Assembly: GCF_003944765.1 (NCBI RefSeq)
Contig: NZ_RWIU01000008.1
Span: 124,001-188,000 of the forward strand
Direction of reading: 5' to 3'
Source of the DNA: Hymenobacter perfusus
GTDB taxonomy: Bacteria; Bacteroidota; Bacteroidia; Cytophagales; Hymenobacteraceae
DNA length: 64,000 nt
Shown here: in pieces, positions 1-7,747 of the stretch
How the letters are laid out: every line of letters begins with the position of its first letter
How positions within the stretch are numbered: position 1 is the stretch's first letter
Notes under the pieces: model-generated
Told to the model about the DNA's origin: nothing
Seen by the model: the letters and a program-made list of their open reading frames with translations, nothing else
Databases searched by the model: none
Position numbers and translations under genes: made by a program

Positions 1-402
1 CAGCTCGCGCAGGTAGCTGGAAAAGCCCAGCCCGTGAATCAGCCCGAATATGGCCGCCAGCAGGTTCGGGAGCGTAAGCAGAATCGGTTCCGGCGTGCGG
101 CTTTCAGATGGGCGGGTTTCCGGCCGGCCGGCGCGCACCAGGTTCAGCAGGCAGGTCAGCACAATGGTCACCGGAATCAGCACCTCAATCAGCTGGGGCG
201 AGTACTGTACCACGTCCAGCGTAGCCAGAGCCAGTGTAACCGAATGGCCTACCGTAAAGCTCGTTACCAGGGCTACTACCCGCCGCCAGTCCCGCAGCAC
301 GTAGGGCGCGCACAACGCCAGCAGAAACACCAGATGGTCGTAGGCGCGCAGGTTGAAAATGTGGTGAAAGCCGAGCTGAAGGTAGGTGCTGAAAACAGAC
401 AT
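1..402 (-). CDS. HupE/UreJ-family membrane protein (partial, C-terminus off window)
   Basis: The reverse strand from ATG at 402 reads without a stop to the window edge, giving 134 N-terminal residues. It starts MSVFSTYLQLGFHHIF and has the family pattern of an early His/Asp helix (AYDHLVFLLAL), then TSFTVGHSVTLALA, then a run of hydrophobic helices ending in GLIHGLGFSSYL. These are the conserved blocks of the HupE/UreJ family of small integral membrane proteins, some of which carry nickel or cobalt for hydrogenase or urease. No hydrogenase or urease gene is visible here, so the substrate is unknown. The protein probably lies in the inner membrane. Several forward-strand frames over this stretch are shadows. 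Confidence 0.75.
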   Translation of the reverse strand, partial: MSVFSTYLQLGFHHIFNLRAYDHLVFLLALCAPYVLRDWRRVVALVTSFTVGHSVTLALATLDVVQYSPQLIEVLIPVTIVLTCLLNLVRAGRPETRPSESRTPEPILLTLPNLLAAIFGLIHGLGFSSYLREL

Positions 403-520
403 GCAGAAAATCAGGGACTGAAAGGAAGCCCAAATATCACAAACCCGAGCTGTTTTGTGGGGGCGCTTGCCATCTGACATGGGAAGAACACCACAGGGCG
501 TCAGGCAGAGCGCACAAAAA

Positions 521-551
521 AACTCCCTGCCGACAAAGCCGGCAGGGAGTT
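521..551 (-). terminator. Intrinsic terminator of the giant T9SS protein gene
   Basis: A perfect 12-bp stem (521-532 pairing with 540-551) with a 7-nt loop is followed on the minus strand by a T tract (A run at 515-520). It sits 23 bp past the stop codon of the gene ending at 574. Confidence 0.85.
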
Positions 552-573
552 GCAAAAGCGCAGGAAGTAGTTG

Positions 574-3500
574 CTATTCCTTTACAATGCGACGAACATC
601 AAGGCCGCCTTCGGTGCGGGCGCGCAGCATGTACACGCCGCTGGGCAGCTGCGTCAGGTCGAGGGGTTGGTCGAGGCGGCCGGCGGGCACCGTGAGGATG
701 CGCACCTGCTGCCCGATGGCGTTATACACCGTCAGCTCCACCGCTTTATTGTAACCGGCCAGCTTTACCGTCAGCATACCGTCGGTGGTGGGGTTAGGGA
801 ACAGCGTGAGGGAAGTGCCGGCCAGCGGCTTCACGCCGGACGTTACAACCTGCGTAGCCGAAGGCACCGAAGCGCAACCGGCCGCGTTGGTCACCACTAC
901 CGTGTAGGTGCCGTACTGCGCAGCCGAATTCACTACGTAATCCTGACCTGTGGCTCCGGGGATAAGCGTGCCATTGAGGTACCACTGGTTGCCGGTGGCC
1001 GCGCTGCTGGTGAGCGTGGTAACCGGACCGTTGTAGCGCACCGCAACCGTAGGCTGGGCCGGCGTGGCGTTGATGGTTACCGTAGTGGTAGCCGTTACAA
1101 CCGCACAGCCACCCGAAGCAGCTACTGTATTAGTTACGGTGTAGGTGCCGGGCGCACTGGTAGCAATATTGATGGCACCCGTAGTGGCATTAAGTACCAG
1201 ACCCGTCGTGCTGCTGAACGTGCCGGCCGTGGCACCGGTTGCCAGCGTTACCGTGGCCGGAGCCGCGCCTACGCAGTAGGCGGCATTGGCATAGCTAAAG
1301 CCAGCCGTGGCCGGAGCCGTGATGGTTACCGTGGTGGTAGCCGTTACTGCCGAGCAGCCACCGGAGGCAGCCACCGTGTTGGTGACGGTATACGTGCCCG
1401 GCGTGGAGGTGCCGGGGGAAATAGCACCCGTAGCCGCGTTAACGGACAAGCCCGTGGTGGAGCTGAACGTACCGGCCGTGGCACCGTTGGCCAGGGTAGC
1501 GGCCACCGTGCCGCTGGCACTGGTGCAGTAGCTGGTAGCAGTATAGCTGAAACCGGCCGTGGCAGGGGCCGTGATGGTTACCGTGGCGGTAGCCGTTACG
1601 GCCGAGCAGGGGCCACTGGCGGCCACAGTATTCGTTACCGTGTAAGTACCGGGCGTGGAGGTGCCGGGGGTGATGACGCCGGTAGTGGCATTAATAGTCA
1701 GCCCCGTAGTTGAGCTGAATGTACCGGCCGTAGCCCCGCTCGTTAGTACCGGCGTTACGGTGCCGGTAGCCGAGGCGCAGTAGCTGGCAGCCGCATAGCT
1801 AAAACCGGCCATGGCAGGGGCCGTGATGGTCACGGTAGCCGTGGCCGTAGCCGCCGCGCAGCCACCCGAAGCCGCTACCGTATTGGTGACGGTGTAGGTG
1901 CCGGGGGTAGAGGTGCCGGGCGTGATGGCGCCGGTGGCCGCATCAAGCGTCAGGCCCGCAATTGAGCTGAACGTACCGCTGGCCGCGCCCGCCGACAGCG
2001 TAGGCGTTACAGCACCGCTGGCACTCGTGCAGTAGCTGGCAGAAGCATAGCTGAAACCGGCTGTCAGGGCGTTGCTGATAGTAACCGCAGCCGTGGCCGA
2101 CGAAGGGCAGGTGCCCCCCACGCTGTACGTCACGATGTACGTGCCCGACGTGCTGGCCGCCAGGTTGATGATTCCCGTGGCAGCATCCAGGCTCAGGCCC
2201 GTAGTGCTGCTGAAGGTACCGCCGGCCGTACCCGTAACGGTAGGAGCGGGATTGGTGCCGCTCTGGCAGAAGCTGCTGTTGGCGTACGCAAACGTAGCGG
2301 TGGTAGCGGGGTTTACCGTTACCGATACCGTGGCCGATGTAGCCGAGCAGCTACCCGTCGTCACCACCACCGAGTACACGCCGCTGGCCGTAACCGTGGC
2401 GGTATACGTGGCTGCGGTGGCCCCGCTGATGGGCTGGCCGTCCAACAGGAACTGGTAGGTGGCACCCGTCACGGGCGTAGCATTAAGTGTGAGGGTGCCC
2501 GAGCCGCAGAAGGTAGTGGCCGTAGCCGCCGCCAGCGTGGCCGTGGGGGCCGCCGTTACCGTCACCGTCACCGGCGAAGAATAGATAACGCGGTTGTCTG
2601 CCGTCTGAATAACGGCCCGGAAAGTGGTGGTGGTCGTCAGGTTGCTGAAGGCCAGGGTCGCGCCGGTGTTGGTGCCGGGTACGGCCACGAAGCCGCTGCC
2701 GGTGTTGGCCTCGTAGCCCGTGATGGTGCCCGTGAAGCCGGTGAGCGTGAGCGTACCCGAGTTGGTGCCGCTGCACACGCTGGCTACCGACGAAGTCAGC
2801 ACTCCACCTTCGGTAGTGGCCAGTACAAAGAAATCATTGCCGGGCGTGATGGGCAGCGTCGATACCAGCCCGGTAGTAGGTGCCGAAGCAGCGGTGCCAC
2901 CAATGCTGGCGTACGTTCCGCTGGCCGTAGCCGCCTGCGCTACCACGGCGGTGGCAGAGCCGCCGATAAGGTCATCGGCGCCGTAGCTGAGCTGCACCGT
3001 GGCCGAAGCCGGCAAGGCCGCCGTGTTCTGCAACTGCACGTAGCGCGTGGGATTCAGGGCCGAAAGCCCGCCCGACAGCGTACCGCCGGTAGCCCCGCTG
3101 ATAACGGTAGCCGTAAACGTCTGGGGACCCGAAGTGGTAATGCCCCCCACCACTACCGGCCGCCAGCCCGGGCCGTCGCCAATGGCGAAAGTGCGGCTCA
3201 CGGCCGTGGCACTGTTGACGGTGATGGCCAAGGGGCCACGCACGTAGCTGGTAGCCGAGCCGGTAGGCGGAGCGCCCACGGTTTCAGCCAGGATAAGTGT
3301 GTTAGCCACCGAAGTGGCCAGCACTCCGCTGGTCAGAAACAACGACTGGGTAGCATCGCCGCGCACGGTAAGGTTGCCGCCAGCCAGCGTTACGCCATTC
3401 GGGTTGGCAATGGTGAGGTAATCAACAATCCGGGAAGCCGGCACCTCGAAGCCTGTGGTATGGCCAATTGACTCGGGGGCGTATACCAGCTGCAAGGCAC

Positions 3501-5217
3501 CGGTACCGATGTTAAAGGTCGGGGCCACATCGAAGGTAGCTGCTGGGCTGGCAGAGCCGGTGGCTCCCGCCTGAACAACATTCAATACGGCCGTGCCGTC
3601 GCCAATCGTGAGGTTACCGGAGTTCAGCACACTACCCGAGAACAGGTTCACCCGCGACACTACCAGCGGAACCGCCAGCGTTACGCCGCCGCCAATGTTG
3701 TCAATGGATAGCGTCCGGATTGTCTGGAAGGTGCCCGAGCCGTTCAGCGTCTGAGGCACGGCCCCCGCGAAGTACAAGGTGCTGCTGGTGGTAGTGCCCG
3801 TAAGCGTGCCATTGTTGGTAACGGCCGGCCCCAATAGTAGCAACAGGTTGCCGTTCAAATTCAACGTTCCGCCCAGGTTAACCAGCACCGTGCTGTAGGC
3901 GTTGGTCTGGCCCACCAGCAGCACGCTTTTGCCGCTGCCGATGCTCACATTCGGAACGTTGCCCCGAATGCGGAAGTCGAAATTGGTGGCCGTAGCGGCC
4001 GTGCCTGGGTTCAGGGTGCCGCCCGTGGTGTTGTAGGTGCCTGCTACGTAGTAATCGAGCGGGGTAGTAGCGGTGCTGCGTTGCACCAGGTTGATGCTGC
4101 CGCCCGAAACGGTACTGGTCCCGTTCACGCCAAACGAAGGCGTGCCGCTGGCATTGGCCACATTGGCTACGTTGATGGTACCCGCACTAAGTGTAAACGT
4201 CATGGCCGCGGCGGCGGTGGCACTGGTAAACGACCCGAACCGGCCGGCCGACGTAAGTGTGCCCCCTTCCATCGTATAGATTGAGCCCGAACCGAATACC
4301 AGCGAGTTGCCGCTGCCCGTGCCCACGTTGTAGGTGCCCGCGCTGATGCGCAGCAGGCCGTTTACGGTACCGGAGCCCGTCTGGCCCAGCACGGTAAAGT
4401 TGGGATTGTTGAGCCAGAAGCCGCCGGTAGCCGGAACAACATACGAGGCGGAGTTGCCAAACACCCGGTTACTGACCGTATTCGAGCCCGAAATCTTCAG
4501 GGTGCCGGTCATGTCATCCACCGGCGTGGTGCCAGTGGTGCGGGTCAGCAGAAAGCCGTCGGGAGTTGCCGCCGCACCTTTCACTGTGAGGGTGCTCAGG
4601 TTCATTTCCACCACATCGGCCCGCACTGCTTTGGCCAGGGTCATGGTCTGCAGATCGGTGGTGCCGGTACCGCTGAAGCTGGCGTTGCCCGCGCCGGTAA
4701 AGCGCAGCTCCGAGCCCAGGGTAGTACTGAAGCTCAAATCCAGGGTGCCGTTGTTGGTGACATTGCCGGCCACCTGCAGCTGGTAAGCCGTGGTTGTGGA
4801 GGTCAGCAGTGAGCCGGTGCTGGCCACGTTCAGCGAGGCGCAGCTGGCTGCCACGTCCAGCGTCACGGTAGCCCCGCCCACAATGGTTATGTCATCGGCG
4901 GCGGTGGGTACCACGCCGCCTGCCCAGGTAGCCGGGCTGCTCCAGTTGCCGCCCGTGGCAGTGGAGCTGATGCTGGCCTGCACCTTGCGCACCTTCCATA
5001 CGGGGGCCGGGGCACTGGCGCGGGTGGCCGTGCCAGCAGCGTCGGTCAGGGCCGGAATGGCCGCCGGTACGCGGGCCGCCGCCGCGCCCGGCCGCTGCTG
5101 GGCCTGGGTAAGCGGACTTACCAGCAGGCTGCAGACGGTAGCCAGCAAAGGCAGCCAGCCGCGGGATGTTCCGCCCGACGTTCGTCTGGCTGGAGAATTC
5201 TGTACTGTTGGAATCAT
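574..5217 (-). CDS. Giant secreted adhesin-like protein with tandem repeats and T9SS sorting domain
   Basis: The 1547-aa product starts at ATG 5217, chosen because MIPTVQNSPAR leads into a hydrophobic signal peptide ending near LTQAQ; the open frame continues upstream without support. After the signal comes the block NWSSPATWAGGVVPTAADDI, common near the N-terminus of Bacteroidota surface proteins, then a long Thr/Ser/Gly-rich beta region. About residues 967-1384 hold five tandem units of roughly 83 residues (GFSY..YC..GTFSSTTGL..GTYTVTNTVAASGGC), resembling Ig/PKD-like modules. The last ~80 residues (LTLFPNPTTDG to RRIVKE) are a type-A T9SS sorting domain, so the protein should cross the outer membrane and be anchored or released. 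The function is probably adhesive or structural; no catalytic motif was seen. Confidence 0.85.
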   Translation of the reverse strand: MIPTVQNSPARRTSGGTSRGWLPLLATVCSLLVSPLTQAQQRPGAAAARVPAAIPALTDAAGTATRASAPAPVWKVRKVQASISSTATGGNWSSPATWAGGVVPTAADDITIVGGATVTLDVAASCASLNVASTGSLLTSTTTAYQLQVAGNVTNNGTLDLSFSTTLGSELRFTGAGNASFSGTGTTDLQTMTLAKAVRADVVEMNLSTLTVKGAAATPDGFLLTRTTGTTPVDDMTGTLKISGSNTVSNRVFGNSASYVVPATGGFWLNNPNFTVLGQTGSGTVNGLLRISAGTYNVGTGSGNSLVFGSGSIYTMEGGTLTSAGRFGSFTSATAAAAMTFTLSAGTINVANVANASGTPSFGVNGTSTVSGGSINLVQRSTATTPLDYYVAGTYNTTGGTLNPGTAATATNFDFRIRGNVPNVSIGSGKSVLLVGQTNAYSTVLVNLGGTLNLNGNLLLLLGPAVTNNGTLTGTTTSSTLYFAGAVPQTLNGSGTFQTIRTLSIDNIGGGVTLAVPLVVSRVNLFSGSVLNSGNLTIGDGTAVLNVVQAGATGSASPAATFDVAPTFNIGTGALQLVYAPESIGHTTGFEVPASRIVDYLTIANPNGVTLAGGNLTVRGDATQSLFLTSGVLATSVANTLILAETVGAPPTGSATSYVRGPLAITVNSATAVSRTFAIGDGPGWRPVVVGGITTSGPQTFTATVISGATGGTLSGGLSALNPTRYVQLQNTAALPASATVQLSYGADDLIGGSATAVVAQAATASGTYASIGGTAASAPTTGLVSTLPITPGNDFFVLATTEGGVLTSSVASVCSGTNSGTLTLTGFTGTITGYEANTGSGFVAVPGTNTGATLAFSNLTTTTTFRAVIQTADNRVIYSSPVTVTVTAAPTATLAAATATTFCGSGTLTLNATPVTGATYQFLLDGQPISGATAATYTATVTASGVYSVVVTTGSCSATSATVSVTVNPATTATFAYANSSFCQSGTNPAPTVTGTAGGTFSSTTGLSLDAATGIINLAASTSGTYIVTYSVGGTCPSSATAAVTISNALTAGFSYASASYCTSASGAVTPTLSAGAASGTFSSIAGLTLDAATGAITPGTSTPGTYTVTNTVAASGGCAAATATATVTITAPAMAGFSYAAASYCASATGTVTPVLTSGATAGTFSSTTGLTINATTGVITPGTSTPGTYTVTNTVAASGPCSAVTATATVTITAPATAGFSYTATSYCTSASGTVAATLANGATAGTFSSTTGLSVNAATGAISPGTSTPGTYTVTNTVAASGGCSAVTATTTVTITAPATAGFSYANAAYCVGAAPATVTLATGATAGTFSSTTGLVLNATTGAINIATSAPGTYTVTNTVAASGGCAVVTATTTVTINATPAQPTVAVRYNGPVTTLTSSAATGNQWYLNGTLIPGATGQDYVVNSAAQYGTYTVVVTNAAGCASVPSATQVVTSGVKPLAGTSLTLFPNPTTDGMLTVKLAGYNKAVELTVYNAIGQQVRILTVPAGRLDQPLDLTQLPSGVYMLRARTEGGLDVRRIVKE
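1064..2316 (-). repeat. Five tandem ~250-bp coding repeats
   Basis: Within the giant T9SS gene, five in-frame units of about 250 bp (~83 aa) follow one another. The middle units are the most alike, for example in the segment coding TPGTYTVTNTVAASG. Each carries a conserved Cys pair position (YC and GGC/GPC). Such arrays change copy number by recombination and are easily collapsed in short-read assembly. Confidence 0.85.
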
Positions 5218-5492
5218 GCAAAAAAAGGTAAGAGTGGGAAAATGGACAAAACAGACCGCCTGCAAAAACTTGCGGCCGGCAGAGGGAAGTAGAAAAACGG
5301 CTGAAAAACGCCCGCAACGGCCGGGTAAACGGGTACAGCAAAGCCGCGTGTTAGTCGTTAGTACACAAGGAATATTGTCTGGCAATAAGAGGGTAAGATA
5401 GAGTAAATATTCTGTTTGTTCGCCTGATAATATAAATGCCTGTATGGGCCTGGTCAGTAGCCTTGCGAACCTATTTCATCAAGCCAATTAAT

Positions 5493-6338
5493 ATGAAAAA
5501 ACGAGTACTGCTACTGGCAATGGCCGCCCTGTCGAGCATCGGTGCCGGCCACGCCCAAACCACCATGCCGCTGCCCCGTGCGCTGGCCGAAGCCGCCCTC
5601 ACCCGCGCCAATACGGCCCGGGCGGTGCATGAGCTGTTCAAGAGCCGGCGGGGGGGGGGGGCGGCGGCCTGGCTGGGGCTTGGAGTAGCCAACTTGGCGG
5701 CGTCCATTCTGCCGGCCCAGCAGTCTGCCAGCGCCGGGGTCTGGACGTCTGGGGTGGTGGCCGGCACCGCTTTCCTTGGAGTCGGGCTGAATAAGGGCAT
5801 CGGGTTCTGGTGGAGCAAGGAGCAGCGTGTGCTGCGCGAGCTGGGCGCTACCGGCCACCTGCCGGCGGCTATCAGTCGCCGACTAAAAGGTCGGTTTCTG
5901 CCTCTGCACGGCACCGCTTCCGAAGAAAATACTTTGCTGGCGCATGGAGTAGGGGGCATTGGTTCGGCTGCTACCGGCGCTGCTACCCCGGCCCAAGTGC
6001 TGGCCGATGCCCGGCAGGATACACTTGATGCCGTAATGTACTGCAGCACACAAAAAAGCCTCGCTGGTGCATTATCGGTGAGGCTTTTTGTGTGGGTTGA
6101 TGAGGTATTGCTTGCTGTTACCTGCGTCGGGCAGGCGGCCTACTTCACCACGCCAAACTGCCGGCGCTTGAAATCCAGTACCACCGTGTTGTTGATGAAA
6201 AAGACGTTGCCCGTCAGCGCGTCAATCTGTTCCGCTTTGTTGAAGGTCGTCAGGCGCGGATTGCGGTTATACCACGCCACTGATTTGGGGAGCTTCAGTG
6301 TGCCCAGGTATGCGTCCTGCGGCATCGGCGCGCCGTAG
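5493..6338 (+). CDS. Small exported hypothetical protein, paralog of the gene at 7266
   Basis: Start chosen at ATG 5493 (MKKRVLLLAMAALSS), which opens a signal peptide ending near GHAQ. The body matches the protein at 7266: ARAVHELFK against RQAVHKLFK, two hydrophobic stretches, and a final KEQRVLRELGATGHLP against RERAVLAALERGETLP. A run of 12 G (5650-5661) encodes RRGGGAA; the frame on both sides agrees with the paralog, so this copy is in register. The frame runs on through a terminator hairpin (6053-6089) and 199 bp into the antisense of the next gene. The true end is therefore probably near 6036, where another frame has TAA, suggesting a late frameshift or an unusual tail. Function unknown. 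Confidence 0.55.
   Translation: MKKRVLLLAMAALSSIGAGHAQTTMPLPRALAEAALTRANTARAVHELFKSRRGGGAAAWLGLGVANLAASILPAQQSASAGVWTSGVVAGTAFLGVGLNKGIGFWWSKEQRVLRELGATGHLPAAISRRLKGRFLPLHGTASEENTLLAHGVGGIGSAATGAATPAQVLADARQDTLDAVMYCSTQKSLAGALSVRLFVWVDEVLLAVTCVGQAAYFTTPNCRRLKSSTTVLLMKKTLPVSASICSALLKVVRRGLRLYHATDLGSFSVPRYASCGIGAP
6053..6089. terminator. Bidirectional terminator between convergent genes
   Basis: A 10-bp stem of type AAAAAGCCTC/GAGGCTTTTT (6053-6062 with 6080-6089) gives U-tracts on both strands. It lies between the small exported protein (plus) and the pepsin-like lipoprotein (minus), and overlaps the nominal 3' end of the former. Confidence 0.8.
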
Positions 6339-7111
6339 AACCACACCATTTCGCCCCAGGACGGCAGCCGCATGCTGTCGGTTACGGCGGTGGTGCCCGT
6401 CAGGCTTTGCCAGGTAGCATAGTCGGTGTTCAGGGGGAAGATGCTGGCGCCGGTGTCGAACAGTGTCCAATAGGTGCGCGGGCCCACCGTAACAGGAATG
6501 TGCATCCGGCCGTTTTTCAGCCGACTGGCCACAAACGTGGTCCGGCCGCGCCAGTACGCATCCACCGAGTCCAGCACGCACATGCGGCGCTGCGGATAGT
6601 CGATGATGAGCACCTTGCCCGCCAGAAAATCGGATCCGATGGAGCCGATGAGCTTTTCCGAGGAAGTGTAGAGCGAGTCCGGCGGTACCGCGTCGCCGTG
6701 CCCGACCATCAGCCGCGGGTGCGGAATGGTCGCGCCGCCCATGGTCACGGGCAGGCCGGTCGTACCAAAATTGACCACCCCGTTATCGTTTATGCCCCGC
6801 TGGGTGGTATCCACCAGGGCGTACAGCTGCCTGCGGCCGGGGAAATAGCTTCTGAGGGCATTCTCGTACAGCAGCGTGGCATCACTGCCCAGGTCAAACT
6901 GCGTGGTGAAATTGCCCCGGAGGTCGTTGATTTTGACCGGAACCATGAGGGCTACCTTATCAAACTTCCGGCCCTCCACCGTGGCGGTAGCCCAGGTGAA
7001 GGAAAACCACGGATAGGAGGGAAGAGTGGTAGAAAGCGCCTGTTTCTGCGCGGTGCAGCCGCCAAGGGCTACCGTAGCCGCCAGCAGCAGCTTCCGAAAG
7101 GTGAGTAGCAT
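6140..7111 (-). CDS. Pepsin/retropepsin-like aspartyl protease lipoprotein
   Basis: The 323-aa protein has a lipoprotein signal with lipobox LGGC (Cys19). Two aspartyl-protease-like lobes are visible. The first has FDLGSDATLL and IGSDFLAGKVLIIDY. The second has LFDTGASIFPL and GNVFFINNTVVLDF. Each pair is the active-site loop plus the later hydrophobic-Gly strand of the family. In lobe one the DTG is replaced by DLG (DLGS), while lobe two keeps a canonical DTGA. Activity is therefore uncertain: it may be a protease with a variant first site or a binding protein. It is probably anchored in the outer membrane facing the periplasm or surface. It lies between the two paralogous small exported proteins and is convergent with the first. 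Confidence 0.7.
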   Translation of the reverse strand: MLLTFRKLLLAATVALGGCTAQKQALSTTLPSYPWFSFTWATATVEGRKFDKVALMVPVKINDLRGNFTTQFDLGSDATLLYENALRSYFPGRRQLYALVDTTQRGINDNGVVNFGTTGLPVTMGGATIPHPRLMVGHGDAVPPDSLYTSSEKLIGSIGSDFLAGKVLIIDYPQRRMCVLDSVDAYWRGRTTFVASRLKNGRMHIPVTVGPRTYWTLFDTGASIFPLNTDYATWQSLTGTTAVTDSMRLPSWGEMVWFYGAPMPQDAYLGTLKLPKSVAWYNRNPRLTTFNKAEQIDALTGNVFFINNTVVLDFKRRQFGVVK

Positions 7112-7265
7112 GAATAGGGATGGATACGTTGGCTAACTGTCAGTGTCAGGGCAAGCTAGGCATAATTTCATTTTCTGGCGGGGAGTAAAATGCCTGCTCC
7201 GCATCCACAATAGTTTGCGCCGGAAGCAGTTTATCGTTGGCTAATTCATCCATACTATAAACGCC

Positions 7266-7688
7266 ATGAAAAGGATTATTCCCGTTGTGCTACTGCTTGG
7301 TGCCGGAAACACCAGCTTCGCCCAAACCTCCAGCCCCGCTCCGGTGGCCTCTGATGTCGCCGCCGTTGCCGCCCCGGCCCGCCCTTTATCGGACAGCACG
7401 CGGCAGGCGGTGCATAAGCTGTTCAAGTGGGGCCGTATCTACGGGCTCATCTCCACGGTGAGCGGCGGCCTGGTGCTGGGCAGCAGCACCGGCTACGCCA
7501 TCGGCGGCGACACGAACTGGAAAAACATAGGGAGCATAGCCATGGGCGGCACGGCCGTTGCCTTAGGCACAACCAGCCTGGTGCGCTTCAGCCGCCGCCG
7601 CGAGCGGGCAGTACTGGCCGCCCTGGAGCGCGGCGAAACCCTGCCGCCCTACGTGATGCTCATGTCGCCCTTTCTGCCCAAAAAGTAG
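7266..7688 (+). CDS. Small exported hypothetical protein, paralog of the gene at 5493
   Basis: The 140-aa product has a signal peptide (MKRIIPVVLLLGAGNTSFAQ), a Pro/Ala-rich linker, the shared motif RQAVHKLFKWG, two Gly-rich hydrophobic segments that may cross a membrane, and a basic tail (RFSRRRERAVLAALE). The same order of elements occurs in the protein at 5493. It does not match a family I can name and is probably lineage-specific. A terminator follows immediately, so it is a single transcription unit. Confidence 0.65.
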   Translation: MKRIIPVVLLLGAGNTSFAQTSSPAPVASDVAAVAAPARPLSDSTRQAVHKLFKWGRIYGLISTVSGGLVLGSSTGYAIGGDTNWKNIGSIAMGGTAVALGTTSLVRFSRRRERAVLAALERGETLPPYVMLMSPFLPKK

Positions 7689-7695
7689 CACGCAA

Positions 7696-7730
7696 AAAAG
7701 CCCCGCCGACACAGTGCCGACGGGGCTTTT
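7696..7730. terminator. Bidirectional terminator between the small exported gene and clpB
   Basis: A 10-bp stem AAAAGCCCCG/CGGGGCTTTT (7696-7705 with 7721-7730) has A/T tracts on both sides. It separates two convergent genes ending at 7688 and 7748. Confidence 0.85.
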
Positions 7731-7747
7731 CATTTACTCTAATCAGG

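Noticed and set aside
571..1713. Long plus-strand frame over the T9SS protein repeats
   Set aside because: Arg/Gly-rich composition and periodicity are a shadow of the Thr/Ala-rich repeats on the minus strand.
1064..2316. CRISPR-like direct repeats
   Set aside because: Repeats are ~250 bp, in frame, and without spacers; they encode protein modules.
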